This document shows, one piece after another, positions 28,038 to 38,203 of a stretch of 64,000 nt of DNA. Made by a program: the position numbers and the translations under genes. Position 1 is the stretch's first letter. Each line of letters starts with the position of its first letter. The stretch is taken from positions 123,267-187,266 of the forward strand of contig CALAJN010000008.1 of assembly GCA_937922675.1 (NCBI GenBank). The letters run 5' to 3'. Origin of the DNA: an uncultured Granulosicoccaceae bacterium. Lineage in GTDB: Bacteria > Pseudomonadota > Gammaproteobacteria > Granulosicoccales > Granulosicoccaceae. The notes under the pieces are model-generated. The model was not told the DNA's origin. It did not search any database and saw only the letters and a list, made by a program, of their open reading frames with translations.

Positions 28038-29186
28038 TCAGGCCAACATGAACTCGACGTCGATACCCGCGACATTGAGCTCATCGCCGCTGTGCAGCAG
28101 AACTGGCTCGTCCCCGATTGAGTCAGCGTTCAGTGTGGGGCGATCAACACTGTCATCGCTTTCGATGTGCATGAGGAAATACCCGTCAGGTTTGCGCATG
28201 ATGGCGGCGATTTGAATGCCGGGCCGTCCGAGTGTGGTAACCGGCTTGTCGATGGGCAGAATTTGTCCTGACTTTGCACCGTTTTTGATCTCGATGACCG
28301 CACCTTGCGAGCGGCTTGGCTCAAGATTATGAGTTGGGCCGATATTGTCACCGTTTGTCGCGAGCGGCCGCGACGCCTCGTTTGAGCCAGATTCACTGTG
28401 ACCCTCCGGTCGCCCCTTGCGAACTCGAGCTGCAGGTTGCTCGCTCTCGGCTGCCTCTGGTGCGATCTGACCGCCATTGACAGCGTGCGACTGAGCCTGT
28501 TGACCTGCATCGCGCCCTAATGCCACCTTGGCGCGTTCAGTAAGCTTCAATGGCTCTTCGCCATCCGCAGCATCTTGTGAGTCGGGCAGTCGATCATCAT
28601 CAAGGTCTGCACTCCCTGAAGCAGACGCCGATTGGGGTTGTGCATCTTGGGCGCTTTGGGCGAACAAGCGCGCATCCTCCGAGAAGTCGATGTCATCGTC
28701 CTCATCAAGGACAGGAGCTGCGGTAACCGACTCGGGCTCAGGGTCGTCCGAGTACAAGGCAAGCGCTGCTCGCATCGATTCGTCGAGTTCGTCGTCATCA
28801 TCGACAGGCGCGATCTGCATTTCTTCGAATGAATCATCCATGGCAGAGGCGTCCATGGAGTCCACTGGTGCTGCACGGGTTGCAACGTGCCTGGCCGGCA
28901 GATCGATCTGTAGCCGCACCTTGCCAACCAGAATGGTGTCGCCTGTGTTCAGCCGATGCCGTTTGACAGCCTCGCCGTTTACGTAGGTGCCGTTGGTGCT
29001 GCCGAGGTCTTCTATCCACAGTCCATCTGAGTCGAGTGTCAGCAGAGCATGGTTACCGCTGACTGATCGGTCAGCGATGCACACGTCATTAGCAGGTCGG
29101 CGTCCGATGCGAATGCGGTCCGCGTCGGCAGCGAACGTCAGTTCATCAGTCTCGCGCTCATCCTGAATAACGATGATAGAGGTCAT
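28038..29186 (-). CDS. protein with two FHA domains
   Basis: 382 residues from ATG 29186, chosen because AAGGGAGAAGG lies directly upstream. An N-terminal FHA domain (residues about 20-95: IRIGRRPANDVCIADRSVSG, HALLTL, LGSTNGTYVNG) is intact for phosphothreonine recognition. A long acidic Asp/Ser/Glu-rich linker follows. A second, degenerate FHA-like domain fills residues about 295-382 (VTTLGRPGIQIAAIMRKPDG, LHSGDELNVAGIDVEFML). Probably a signalling or scaffolding protein; no kinase gene is nearby. Convergent with cysM, 15 nt apart. Confidence 0.85.
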   Translation of the reverse strand: MTSIIVIQDERETDELTFAADADRIRIGRRPANDVCIADRSVSGNHALLTLDSDGLWIEDLGSTNGTYVNGEAVKRHRLNTGDTILVGKVRLQIDLPARHVATRAAPVDSMDASAMDDSFEEMQIAPVDDDDELDESMRAALALYSDDPEPESVTAAPVLDEDDDIDFSEDARLFAQSAQDAQPQSASASGSADLDDDRLPDSQDAADGEEPLKLTERAKVALGRDAGQQAQSHAVNGGQIAPEAAESEQPAARVRKGRPEGHSESGSNEASRPLATNGDNIGPTHNLEPSRSQGAVIEIKNGAKSGQILPIDKPVTTLGRPGIQIAAIMRKPDGYFLMHIESDDSVDRPTLNADSIGDEPVLLHSGDELNVAGIDVEFMLA

Positions 29187-29335
29187 GCCTTCTCCCTTTG
29201 GTTTGCGTCGCAAGTGATCTTGGCGATCGCGCCGCGGCGTGCAGTATCGGTAGTTATGAGACGAGCGTCAATACTCGCAAGAGGACGCAATAAATTGACG
29301 GACATGGCGCGGTCTGTGTGAATTGAGCGCCGTAC

Positions 29336-30889
29336 TCAACCATTGCTTTTGTCAGAGACAATGATTCGCAAGGTTTCCCCGGGGTGAATGAGGTTGCCGC
29401 GTACAGGTTCGCCATCCGCTCCGACTATCCGATTGACTGGAACCGAGTGACGTCTTGCAATGCTCGTGAGGTTGTCGCCGACAGTCACGACATACTCGAT
29501 TGCCTCGACATCGACCAGCGTATCCAACACAGCGAGCTCTTGCCCAACTCGTATGTCGGTGTCATTCATACCATTCATCTCCATCAGGTGACGTTGCGTC
29601 ATGCCATAGGCCAGGGCAATGTCGCTCAGAGTGTCGCCAGCGACAACTTCATGGGTTCTTGGTAACGAAAACAGCGCCTGTTGATCAGCGCTTTCAATGC
29701 GCTCGAGAAATCGCGCAGTCTGACCTGCTGGCAGGTACAGGCGATGCGGTCCATCGGGTGCGGTGACGCCGTGGATCAGCCCTGAGTTCAATAGCGATAG
29801 CTGCTCGAGGTCAAGTCCCGAGATCTCGGCGGCCTTGTCCACGCTGATTCGGCGACCGACATCGACCAGCTCAAAACCGTCGGAATCAGTCAGGTCGGGC
29901 AAAGGCAGTGGGCTGGGTTCCATCTTGACCAGATTGACCAGCGCGAGCATCTTGGGCACGTAGGCACGGGTTTCCTCCGGCAGCTCCAGGGACCAGAAGT
30001 CCCCCGGCTTGTCTGCAGCGAGATTCTTGCGTACCGCCCGGCGGATACGTCCGGGTCCCGCGTTGTAGGCCGCGAGGATCAGCTCCCAGTCCGCGTTGAA
30101 TTCAGCGCTCAGGTAGCTGAGGTAGTCGATGGCCGCCGTGGTGGATACGAGCAGGTCCGAGCGCCCGTCGAACCAGGTGGTGCGTTCGATACCTATTTCC
30201 GTGGCTGTAATCGGTACGATCTGCCAGAGCCCTGCTGCCTGACCACGGCTGTGAACATTGGGCCGGAAGCCGGATTCGATCGCGGGTAGCAAGGCCAGCT
30301 CCACGGGCATGAACCGATCATCGAGTTCGTTCACGAGATGCTCGATGTATGGGCGGCCCCGCTCGAGAATACGCCCGACCCACATGGCCTCCTCGATGTA
30401 TTGATCGCGATAGCCATTGACGATGTCGTTCTCGATCGTCGGAAAGCGCATCGATGCTCGGATGCGACTCCAGGGGTCGGCAGGTTCAGGCTCTTGCGAC
30501 GCGGTCATGTCTTGCACCGCTGGCAGAGCTCGGTCGGACGGGGTGGCTGCCCCCGACGTTTCAAGTGAGGCCGCCTCGCCCTCAGGCACCGTTTCGGAGA
30601 CGGGTTCCGGGGTCCCGAACAGGTCGTCATCGCTGATTTCGCGCAACAAGGCACGGTCCGAGTCGTCGGTGTTGGCGAGTGCTGGCAAGGTCACAAAACG
30701 TGCCGATGGATCCTGATCAGCTATGCCGATCGTGGCGGCGGTTGCAAGGGTCAGCACCGCTGCAACCGCTATACTCGGATACAACCAGGCTGGAGTGGCG
30801 CGCCGAGCGCCGCGCGCGGCGTGGAGTGCTTCTTTGTGGGTGGGCCACGTCGGGTGGCTGTACCGCGACTTCTGCGGGGTCGACAACAT
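29336..30889 (-). CDS. mltD: membrane-bound lytic murein transglycosylase D-like, with two LysM domains
   Basis: 517 residues from ATG 30889; the open frame continues upstream but only antisense to the methyltransferase gene. An N-terminal membrane segment (YPSIAVAAVLTLATAATIGI) precedes a linker of about 100 residues. The SLT domain has ALLPAIESGFRPNVHS (catalytic Glu near residue 205), GLWQIVPITATEIGI and ILAAYNAGPGRIRRAV. Two LysM repeats close the protein (HEVVAGDTLSDIALAYGMTQ and EYVVTVGDNLTSIARRHSVP). It cleaves peptidoglycan to anhydromuropeptides. The neighbourhood with the YafS-like gene and rnhA matches the E. coli mltD region, without gloB. Confidence 0.9.
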   Translation of the reverse strand: MLSTPQKSRYSHPTWPTHKEALHAARGARRATPAWLYPSIAVAAVLTLATAATIGIADQDPSARFVTLPALANTDDSDRALLREISDDDLFGTPEPVSETVPEGEAASLETSGAATPSDRALPAVQDMTASQEPEPADPWSRIRASMRFPTIENDIVNGYRDQYIEEAMWVGRILERGRPYIEHLVNELDDRFMPVELALLPAIESGFRPNVHSRGQAAGLWQIVPITATEIGIERTTWFDGRSDLLVSTTAAIDYLSYLSAEFNADWELILAAYNAGPGRIRRAVRKNLAADKPGDFWSLELPEETRAYVPKMLALVNLVKMEPSPLPLPDLTDSDGFELVDVGRRISVDKAAEISGLDLEQLSLLNSGLIHGVTAPDGPHRLYLPAGQTARFLERIESADQQALFSLPRTHEVVAGDTLSDIALAYGMTQRHLMEMNGMNDTDIRVGQELAVLDTLVDVEAIEYVVTVGDNLTSIARRHSVPVNRIVGADGEPVRGNLIHPGETLRIIVSDKSNG

Positions 30890-31724
30890 GCGAAAAATCA
30901 AAGTAACGCGAAGAGCTCCGGTCTGGCTAGACGCGCAAGCGCCGCTGGGCGAATGGTACGCAAGCGGGCTCGGACAGTCCATACTCGACGAGATTGAAAG
31001 TGCGCTTGGCAAGCGGCTCGGTGATGTGTTCGGGTACCAGGGCCTGCAAATCGGCAATCCAGCGCCAGATCGTAGCCTGCTGCGTGCTGCCGGGCTGCAG
31101 CGACTTTTGACGCTGGGGGCGCCGGGGCCTGCGCGAGCGGGGGCAGACATTGCCACCGACGTGACGGCGCTGCCGATAGCCTCCGACAGTGTCAAGGCGG
31201 TGCTGTTTTTTCACACCCTGGATTTCTGTGCTCATCCGCACCACGCGTTGCGCGAGGCAGACCGGGTCTTGACCGACGATGGCCATCTCCTGATCGTGGG
31301 ATTCAACCCCTTGAGTGCGTTTGGGCTACGGCACCTGGCCACAGGATGGCGTGGCCGTGAACCCTGGAACGCACAGTTCTGGTCGCGGCGTCGCGTCGCA
31401 GACTGGCTCTCGGTTCTTGATTACCGCGTACTCGGATCGGACCCGCTGTTCGTGCGCCCGCCCATCGACAGCGAACGTGTGCTGCGTCGACTGCAGCGCG
31501 TCGAGCGGTGGTCGCCTCTGGTGGGTGCGCTGGGTGGTCTGTACGTGATTCAGGCGCGCAAGCAAAGTGTCCCGATGAGTCTCCTGCGGCGGCCGTGGTT
31601 GCGCGCTCCGACCGGCCCACGCGCGCGCGCCGTGACTGGCGGCTTTGCCAATGTGGGTGCTGCAGGGCGTCGCGCTGCCGGTGTGGTCAAACTGGAGAGT
31701 GTCCGGGAATGTGATCGCGAGTGA
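30888..31724 (+). CDS. SAM-dependent methyltransferase, YafS-like
   Basis: 278 residues from ATG 30888. The N-terminal part [20 protein letters not shown], then [12 protein letters not shown], and the class I methyltransferase core ([41 protein letters not shown]) match the YafS-type family usually encoded between mltD/gloB and rnhA. The substrate is not established. The start codon overlaps the start codon of the divergent mltD gene inside the palindrome CATG (30887-30890). The 3' end overlaps rnhA by 4 bp if rnhA begins at GTG 31721. Confidence 0.88.
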   Translation: MRKIKVTRRAPVWLDAQAPLGEWYASGLGQSILDEIESALGKRLGDVFGYQGLQIGNPAPDRSLLRAAGLQRLLTLGAPGPARAGADIATDVTALPIASDSVKAVLFFHTLDFCAHPHHALREADRVLTDDGHLLIVGFNPLSAFGLRHLATGWRGREPWNAQFWSRRRVADWLSVLDYRVLGSDPLFVRPPIDSERVLRRLQRVERWSPLVGALGGLYVIQARKQSVPMSLLRRPWLRAPTGPRARAVTGGFANVGAAGRRAAGVVKLESVRECDRE

Positions 31725-31759
31725 TGAGCGATGGGTCGGATAGCGTGGCAAGCCGTGTG

Positions 31760-32212
31760 ATGGGCACGGTAACGGTTGAAATCTTCACCGATGGCGCTTG
31801 CCGCGGTAACCCCGGTCCCGGTGGCTGGGGTGCGCTATTACGTAGCGGCCCGCATGAACGTGAGCTCTGGGGTGGTGAGGACAACACAACCAACAATCGC
31901 ATGGAGATGACGGCGGTCATTCGCGCCTTGTCGGCACTCAAGCGCCCCAGCCAGGTCGTGCTGACGACCGACTCTCAATATGTCCGAAAGGGCATCACCG
32001 AGTGGATCGCCGGTTGGAAACAACGCGGCTGGAAGACGGCTGCGAAGGCGCCTGTCAAGAACGCCGAGCTTTGGCGTGAAATCGATGCGCTGGCCGCCGA
32101 GCATCAGATCGAGTGGCGCTGGGTCAAGGGCCACAGTGGGCATGCCGAGAACGAACGGTGCGATGAGCTTGCCAACCGCGGTATCGACGAATTGTCGAAT
32201 GGGCGGGTGTGA
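31760..32212 (+). CDS. rnhA: ribonuclease HI
   Basis: 150 residues from ATG 31760, which reproduces the normal RNase HI N-terminus ([20 protein letters not shown]). The four carboxylates are present: Asp11, Glu49 in [10 protein letters not shown], Asp71 in TTDSQYV and the Asp in [13 protein letters not shown] at 31721 or ATG at 31724 would add 12-13 residues and overlap the methyltransferase stop, which is also plausible. The enzyme removes RNA from RNA-DNA hybrids. In E. coli dnaQ is divergent from rnhA; here dnaQ lies 13.5 kb away. Confidence 0.95.
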   Translation: MGTVTVEIFTDGACRGNPGPGGWGALLRSGPHERELWGGEDNTTNNRMEMTAVIRALSALKRPSQVVLTTDSQYVRKGITEWIAGWKQRGWKTAAKAPVKNAELWREIDALAAEHQIEWRWVKGHSGHAENERCDELANRGIDELSNGRV

Positions 32213-32394
32213 CTCGGCAGAGTGTTCTGTTCCAATCGCCAGCATGGCGACCAGTCTGACCGATGCCAACTGACGAACGCAGGCGCATTTCACAGATGTT
32301 CAAGACAAGTGATAGTCACGTCGAGAACCTTGCCACCGCGTTTGACAATGCAGGACGGTAGACAATCGCCCGGCCGCTGGTCTGATTGGCTATA

Positions 32395-32428
32395 GCGTGC
32401 CCAGAGCGCGTGCCCAGAGCGCGTGACC
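32395..32428. repeat. short tandem repeat, 13-bp unit
   Basis: GCGTGCCCAGAGC occurs twice in direct succession (32395-32407 and 32408-32420), followed by a partial third copy. It lies in the roughly 300-nt stretch between rnhA and the small membrane-protein gene, in which I see nothing else. Function unknown. Confidence 0.7.
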
Positions 32429-32507
32429 GGGTGCATGCGTCGCAAGCCTACGGCCGATCAGTTCGGGAAGGTCTCTGTTTCAAGCATTGACACGAGGCAA
32501 GATGGCG

Positions 32508-32804
32508 TTAGACCTGGGATGCCGCCTCGTCCTGGTCACGGGTCTGCCGGTGTAGGGCAAAGAGTACCGCGGCAAAGCACGCGAAACCGAGCAGGTTCGC
32601 CAGAAACAGGATAAAGCTTGTTCCTGCAGTGGCAGGCATGAGGACGAGCGCGAATACCGCGCCAGCGATGCAGGCTTGAAACACGATTGCGATAGAGTGC
32701 GTTGTAAGAGCATGTGCCCGGGTAGCAGAGTCTGCCTTGGTGGTACAGGCCTTGTCCACTTTCCAGCGCACACCGTGGCGTGTTGCTGTTCTCGCTTCTG
32801 ACAC
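32508..32804 (-). CDS. small two-helix membrane protein, hypothetical
   Basis: 98 residues from GTG 32804. Two hydrophobic helices (IAIVFQACIAGAVFALVLM and FILFLANLLGFACFAAVLFA) are flanked by charged ends. No family recognised. It is divergent from the LysE gene with only 3 nt between the start codons, so either this start is wrong or the promoters overlap the coding regions. The clean helix pattern argues for a real gene. Confidence 0.45.
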   Translation of the reverse strand: MSEARTATRHGVRWKVDKACTTKADSATRAHALTTHSIAIVFQACIAGAVFALVLMPATAGTSFILFLANLLGFACFAAVLFALHRQTRDQDEAASQV

Positions 32805-32807
32805 GTC

Positions 32808-33404
32808 ATGACACCAGAGCTACTAGTCGGTCTTGCAACCTTCGCCTTCGTGACATCGATCACGCCAGGGCCCAACAACCTGATGTTGCTCAGCAGTGGC
32901 GCGAACTACGGGTTTCGCCGCAGCTTGCCGCACATGGCAGGAATCACGCTCGGGCATGTGTTCATGACCGTGTTGGTCGGTGTCGGAGTGCTGGAATTGT
33001 TCGAGATCTGGCCGTGGTTGTTTCAGCTGATGATGCTGCTCAGCATCGCCTATCTACTCTACCTTGCGTGGCGCATTGCCACCGCCAGTGCGCCGGAGGC
33101 GAGCGATGCCAGCGGTCGCCCATTGACGTTTCTGCAGGCGGCGTTGTTTCAGTGGGTCAATCCCAAGGCATGGGCGATGTCGCTGACAGCGGTGACCGTG
33201 TACACAGAGCAACGCAGCTTCTCGCAGGTTCTGGTGGTGGCTGGTTGCTTTGGCCTGGTCAACCTGCCGTCCGTCAGTGCGTGGGCTGCAGCAGGTCAGC
33301 AATTGCGTCGCTGGCTGCTCCTCCCCGGACGCCTGCGTGTGTTCAACATCGTCATGGCGGTCTTGTTGGTGGCGTCGCTGGTGCCGGTGTGGCTGGTAAG
33401 CTGA
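32808..33404 (+). CDS. LysE/RhtB family amino-acid exporter
   Basis: 198 residues with about six membrane helices. The N-terminal signature TFAFVTSITPGPNNLMLLSS with GANYGFRRSLPHMAGITLG is diagnostic of LysE/RhtB translocators, and QWVNPKAWAMSLTAVTVY is the conserved mid-protein motif. It exports amino acids or derivatives; the substrate cannot be read from the sequence. It follows no obvious operon partner. Confidence 0.92.
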   Translation: MTPELLVGLATFAFVTSITPGPNNLMLLSSGANYGFRRSLPHMAGITLGHVFMTVLVGVGVLELFEIWPWLFQLMMLLSIAYLLYLAWRIATASAPEASDASGRPLTFLQAALFQWVNPKAWAMSLTAVTVYTEQRSFSQVLVVAGCFGLVNLPSVSAWAAAGQQLRRWLLLPGRLRVFNIVMAVLLVASLVPVWLVS

Positions 33405-33510
33405 AATTCAGTGGCAACGCTACGCATTGGGAGTCCGGATTCAGTACTCGCACGAGCGTGCAGGCGAAAGACTGTGACGCACGTTGACAATGATCAAAAG
33501 CGCAGGTCGC

Positions 33511-34509
33511 TCACTGCGCAGGCCCGGACACCGGCAAGCCGCTACAGAATGCACGCCGCATCTCGTGAACGCTGACAGTGTCGAGCACGCTGTCTATTCT
33601 CGCCAGCGTCCAGGGAGCTGTGAGTGCATCGCCTGCAGCACAGGCAGCGTTGCCCTCATTCAATGCCGGATCCGGTATGTCCGGACCAAAACGCGCTATG
33701 TCGATCTGCAGTCCGGCTGAGGACACGTAGGCGCCTCGTATGACAGCATCGCTGCTGACTTGAGAATCCAGTGGCAGGTAGTAGCCAATAACCAGGCTCT
33801 GCGAGAAGTCGATTGCCGGCAAGCTTTGCCAAGCTTGGCCCTCGGCGGGTAATGATGCCAAGTCTGTCCTGAGTGAATCTGCATCGCGATAGATCTTGAA
33901 TAGCATCGCTGGATCAGTGACCACGGGTGTGAAAGCGCCAGCGCGCGTAAAGCCACCGACGCGCACCAAGGTCTCATGGTTGACGCTCGTTTCATCATCC
34001 TGTTGTGCGCGGCCCGAGAAAACCAGCGCACTATCGGTGTTTGACAAGGTCAGCTGCAATCCGTTGACCGTGGCCGTGAAGCTCTCGCCAGTTAACAACA
34101 GCTGGCCGAGCAGTTCGCGAGTGGCGCTCGGGATTCTCTCGATGGCCTCGCAATAAGCGCCATCTTCGTTCCAGTCGTTGATCTGCAAGGTGGCGTCCGT
34201 TGCCGTCCAGTTCCCGCCAACCGCGTTGCACAGAGCCCTTCCATTGACTGAGCCTGTTGCATCAAAGCTCAGTTGCCAGGTGGCGTCCAGAGGCAAGGGT
34301 GCGTAGCTTTCACCACCGAGACGTACTGTTTCCAGTGTCCATGCGGTATTTGTGAGCCCATCGCGAATCAGTACAGCACGGGAGTTTGGGTCGTTGTTGT
34401 TTGAGGCCCCTGAATCTGTAGATGGATCATCGCTGGTGCAGGCCCCGGCCAGTGATGCGAGCAGCACAGCAACGGTTGGCGTAATGGGACAAAGTCGGTG
34501 AGCGATCAT
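33511..34509 (-). CDS. META-domain (HslJ-like) lipoprotein
   Basis: 332 residues from ATG 34509. The signal AVLLASLAGACTSDD has a clear lipobox (LAGAC), so the protein is probably lipid-anchored. Residues about 50-160 form a META/HslJ domain (LTNTAWTLETVRLGG, LCNAVGGNWTATDATLQI, ERIPSATRELLGQL). The C-terminal part of about 170 residues (VNHETLVRVGGFTRAGAFTP...) has a beta-rich composition and a CAAGDALTAPWTLARID segment that I do not recognise. META proteins are linked to stress tolerance or protease inhibition in a few cases. The long upstream frame extension was rejected because the lipoprotein signal fixes the start. Confidence 0.75.
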   Translation of the reverse strand: MIAHRLCPITPTVAVLLASLAGACTSDDPSTDSGASNNNDPNSRAVLIRDGLTNTAWTLETVRLGGESYAPLPLDATWQLSFDATGSVNGRALCNAVGGNWTATDATLQINDWNEDGAYCEAIERIPSATRELLGQLLLTGESFTATVNGLQLTLSNTDSALVFSGRAQQDDETSVNHETLVRVGGFTRAGAFTPVVTDPAMLFKIYRDADSLRTDLASLPAEGQAWQSLPAIDFSQSLVIGYYLPLDSQVSSDAVIRGAYVSSAGLQIDIARFGPDIPDPALNEGNAACAAGDALTAPWTLARIDSVLDTVSVHEMRRAFCSGLPVSGPAQ

Positions 34510-34705
34510 GGCGTTCCAAGGACATTCTGGATTTGGGAATAATATACCAATATATGCGATAGGCTCAATCGGTACTCCGACCATCCCGGGGCACTTCACT
34601 AGGGGATGACCGTGTGCCGTGAATGAGGGCCTTTGCCGCCTCTCTCTCGATGGCGATACTTGAGCGGTTATTCCTATATTCTGCGTCGCCACGCGGAGCA
34701 GTGAT

Positions 34706-37700
34706 ATGGACGATCTACACACTTACAGAGCGGCCATACGGCAACTTCACAATACGGAAGAAGCTACGCTTGTCAGTGCACTGATAAATCAGTGCGGCAT
34801 CTCCGTCGATACACGCCAGCACATATCTCAGCTTGCTGAAACCCTGGTAAGCACGGTACGTGCTGATGACCAGCCAGGGCTCATGGAAGAGTTTCTGGCC
34901 GAGTACGGCCTGTCATCGGATGAAGGTGTCGCGTTGATGTGTCTGGCCGAGGCTCTTTTGCGTGTGCCTGACGCCGACACCATCGATCAACTGATCGAGG
35001 ACAAGATTGCCCCCTCCAGCTGGGGCGAACACCTGGGGCAGTCCTCTTCATCACTGGTAAACGCCTCCACCTGGGCCTTGATGTTGACAGGCAAGGTACT
35101 CGGCGATGAGGACTCCACAGGCGTTAGTCACGTGTTGAGAAACACGGTGCGTCGATTGGGAGAGCCTGTGATCAGAGCGGCTGTCACACGGGCGATCAAG
35201 GAAATGGGTAACCAGTTCGTGCTGGGTGAAACGATAGAGTCAGCCACCAGGCGTGCCATGGGCATGCAAAGCAAAGGCTATTGCTACTCCTACGACATGC
35301 TGGGTGAAGCTGCCTTGACCCAGACTGATGCACAAGCTTTTTTTGATGCCTACGCGCACGCTATTCAGATACTCGCCGCTCAGGCTACCGCGGCCGACAT
35401 ACGTGATAACCCGGGTATTTCCATCAAGCTGTCAGCCCTGCACCCGCGCTACGAGTTTGCACAAAAACCGCGCGTGATGACGGAGCTGGTTGAGCGTGCC
35501 CTGACCCTCGCCATCATGGCGAGGAACGCCAACATCGGGCTCAACATTGATGCAGAAGAATCCGAAAGGCTTGAGATTTCACTCGATGTCATCGAGGCCT
35601 TGCTGGCAGATCAAGAACTGGCTGGCTGGGATGGGTTCGGCGTGGTTGTACAGGCCTACTCGAAACGCGCAAATGCGGTTATTGACTGGCTTGATGCCCT
35701 GGCAGGAACACACTCGCGCAAGATCATGGTGCGACTGGTCAAAGGCGCTTACTGGGATTCTGAAATCAAGCGAGCACAGGTTGAAGGACTTGCTGATTAC
35801 CCGGTGTTCACTCACAAAAGCGCCACCGATGCTTGCTACATGGTGTGTGCAGAAAAACTGCTATCCATGACCGACCGGATCTATCCACAGTTTGCCACAC
35901 ACAATGCGCACACCATCAGCACGATATTGGCGCTGAGCAATGACAAGCAGGCGTTTGAGTTTCAGCGATTGCACGGCATGGGCGAGGCTCTGCATCGCAC
36001 GGTACTGCAAGAACACGCTACTCGTTGCAGGATCTATGCGCCAGTGGGCGCGCATGCAGACCTTCTGGCGTATCTGGTTCGCCGGCTGTTGGAGAACGGC
36101 GCAAACTCCTCGTTTGTCAATCAGCTGGTCGATGAAGCCGTTCCGGCAAGCGCGCTGGCCCGGGACCCGTTAGTAACGGTAATGGCCGATATGGCCAATG
36201 CGAATGGCGCGATTGTCACACCACCCCATCTGTTTCTGCCGGTTCGCCTGAACTCTGCAGGTTGGGACTTGCACAACATTGATGACTGGCAGCGATTGGA
36301 ATCCAGCCGGGAACAACACGCCGAGACGCAATGGCAGGTTCATCCGCTCATGCATGATGAGTTTGTCGGCGAAGCCGTACAAGCTATCAACAATCCAGCT
36401 GATGCACAGGACAAGGTGGGTAGCGTCGTCGAAGCCACCCACGACGATGCACTCACCGCACTGGGTTCTGCAAAAGCATGGGACGATTGCACGGCAACGC
36501 AACGGGCAACAGTACTTGAACAGGCGGCCGAACTGTACGAGCAGAATGCGCCCGAGTTTTTCGCTGTTCTGTGCAGGGAGGCTGGAAAAAGCACCAATGA
36601 TGCAGTAGCAGAACTGCGTGAAGCGGTGGACTTTCTGCGTTACTACGCAACCGAACAAGTCGATAGCAATCGACAGGCACTGGGCATTGTTGCCTGTATT
36701 TCACCGTGGAATTTTCCGCTTGCGATATTCACAGGCCAGATAGCAGCCGCACTGAGCGCCGGCAACGGCGTCGTGGCAAAACCCGCTGAATCCACACCGA
36801 TTGTTGCTTGGCTGGCGGTCAAAATACTGCACAAGGCAGGTGTTCCCACACGGGTTTTACAATTTTTGCCCGGGCAAGGTGCCACTGTGGGCGCTGCACT
36901 TGCTTCTTCGCCTGTCGTGCAAGGTGTCTGCTTCACAGGGTCTACTGCTACGGCTATTCGTATCAATCGAACGATGGCCGAGCACCTGCACCCTTCGGCA
37001 TCGCTAGTCGCCGAGACCGGCGGTATAAACGCGATGGTAGTCGATTCCACAGCGCTGCCTGAACAGGCGATCAACGATATCGTTATGTCGGCGTTTCAAT
37101 CGGCAGGGCAGCGTTGTTCCGCATTGCGCCTGCTTTATGTTCAGGAAGATATTGCCGAGCAGTTCAAAGAGACGTTGTACGGCGCAATGGATGAACTTGC
37201 GATTGGCAATCCCTGGCGTCTCGACACAGACATCGGACCTGTCATCAATGAGACAGCAAAGGCGCACATCAACGAGCATATTCAAGCAGCACGCTCGCAA
37301 GGGCGTCTGTTGAAGTCTTTGCCAGTGCCCGACACCGGCTGTTTCGTTGGCCCCAGTGTTGTCAGCGTAAATGGTATGGCAGACATGCATAGTGAGATTT
37401 TTGGACCGGTTCTGCACCTTGCAACATTCAAGGCCGATGAGTTGGAGCAGATAATCACCGACATCAATGCCAGCGGCTATGGCTTGACGTTTGGCTTGCA
37501 CACGCGTATTGATGATCGCGTAGAACTACTGACAAGCCAGCTTGCTGTCGGCAATCTGTATGTCAATCGAAATCAGATTGGTGCCGTTGTTGGCTCGCAG
37601 CCATTTGGTGGCGAAGGACTGTCTGGAACCGGTCCAAAGGCAGGTGGTCCGCACTACGTCAAACGCTTCACAAAGGAGATGTCGCAACAAGGTGCGCGAG

Positions 37701-38203
37701 CCATTGGCACACCCGTTATCGCTGTAGATGACGTTCAAAGCGCTCTGGGTCAGCTTGTTGTCAATCGACACCAGGAACTGCAATCGATCAGTCTGCCCGG
37801 ACCTACGGGTGAGTCAAACCGCTTGTCGCTTTACCCGCGCGGAATCGTGTTGTGTCTTGGCCCCACACCCAACAATGGTGCAAGACAGGCGGCCATTGCC
37901 AGATCACAAGGCTGTGCAGCGCTCATTGTCTGTCCCGGTGCCCAGGACTCAGAAGGCCCGGATGTGTTGAACGGCTTTCTGGAACGACAACACCTGAGTA
38001 GCTTGATCGGTATTGATGCGGTCGCGCTGTGGAGTCATGAAGAAGACCTTCGCAGGGCCAGGTTGGCATTGGCCACTCGAGAAGGTGCACTGAAACCGTT
38101 GATCACCGAGCGCGATATGGCAGATCGCTGTGTGCTTGAGCGACATGTCTGTGTCGACACCACTGCATCGGGCGGCAATGCCACATTGCTTGCAGGCACC
38201 TGA
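34706..38203 (+). CDS. putA: bifunctional proline dehydrogenase / P5C dehydrogenase PutA
   Basis: 1165 residues. The proline dehydrogenase barrel shows NIDAEESERLEISLDVIEAL, VRLVKGAYWDSEIKRAQVEG and FATHNAHT (FAD and proline site). The aldehyde dehydrogenase half shows SPWNFPLAIFTGQIAAALSA, VCFTGSTATA, ETGGINAMVV and the catalytic Cys in FQSAGQRCSALRLLY. A C-terminal extension follows. There is no N-terminal ribbon-helix-helix domain, so this PutA is not a self-regulating repressor. It oxidises proline to glutamate at the inner membrane. The next gene is 326 nt away and is a transporter of unknown solute. Confidence 0.97.
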   Translation: MDDLHTYRAAIRQLHNTEEATLVSALINQCGISVDTRQHISQLAETLVSTVRADDQPGLMEEFLAEYGLSSDEGVALMCLAEALLRVPDADTIDQLIEDKIAPSSWGEHLGQSSSSLVNASTWALMLTGKVLGDEDSTGVSHVLRNTVRRLGEPVIRAAVTRAIKEMGNQFVLGETIESATRRAMGMQSKGYCYSYDMLGEAALTQTDAQAFFDAYAHAIQILAAQATAADIRDNPGISIKLSALHPRYEFAQKPRVMTELVERALTLAIMARNANIGLNIDAEESERLEISLDVIEALLADQELAGWDGFGVVVQAYSKRANAVIDWLDALAGTHSRKIMVRLVKGAYWDSEIKRAQVEGLADYPVFTHKSATDACYMVCAEKLLSMTDRIYPQFATHNAHTISTILALSNDKQAFEFQRLHGMGEALHRTVLQEHATRCRIYAPVGAHADLLAYLVRRLLENGANSSFVNQLVDEAVPASALARDPLVTVMADMANANGAIVTPPHLFLPVRLNSAGWDLHNIDDWQRLESSREQHAETQWQVHPLMHDEFVGEAVQAINNPADAQDKVGSVVEATHDDALTALGSAKAWDDCTATQRATVLEQAAELYEQNAPEFFAVLCREAGKSTNDAVAELREAVDFLRYYATEQVDSNRQALGIVACISPWNFPLAIFTGQIAAALSAGNGVVAKPAESTPIVAWLAVKILHKAGVPTRVLQFLPGQGATVGAALASSPVVQGVCFTGSTATAIRINRTMAEHLHPSASLVAETGGINAMVVDSTALPEQAINDIVMSAFQSAGQRCSALRLLYVQEDIAEQFKETLYGAMDELAIGNPWRLDTDIGPVINETAKAHINEHIQAARSQGRLLKSLPVPDTGCFVGPSVVSVNGMADMHSEIFGPVLHLATFKADELEQIITDINASGYGLTFGLHTRIDDRVELLTSQLAVGNLYVNRNQIGAVVGSQPFGGEGLSGTGPKAGGPHYVKRFTKEMSQQGARAIGTPVIAVDDVQSALGQLVVNRHQELQSISLPGPTGESNRLSLYPRGIVLCLGPTPNNGARQAAIARSQGCAALIVCPGAQDSEGPDVLNGFLERQHLSSLIGIDAVALWSHEEDLRRARLALATREGALKPLITERDMADRCVLERHVCVDTTASGGNATLLAGT

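Noticed and set aside
29336..31195. Full 619-residue version of the MltD frame
   Set aside because: The extra 102 N-terminal residues are antisense to the methyltransferase and precede the membrane anchor; the start at 30889 is more sensible.
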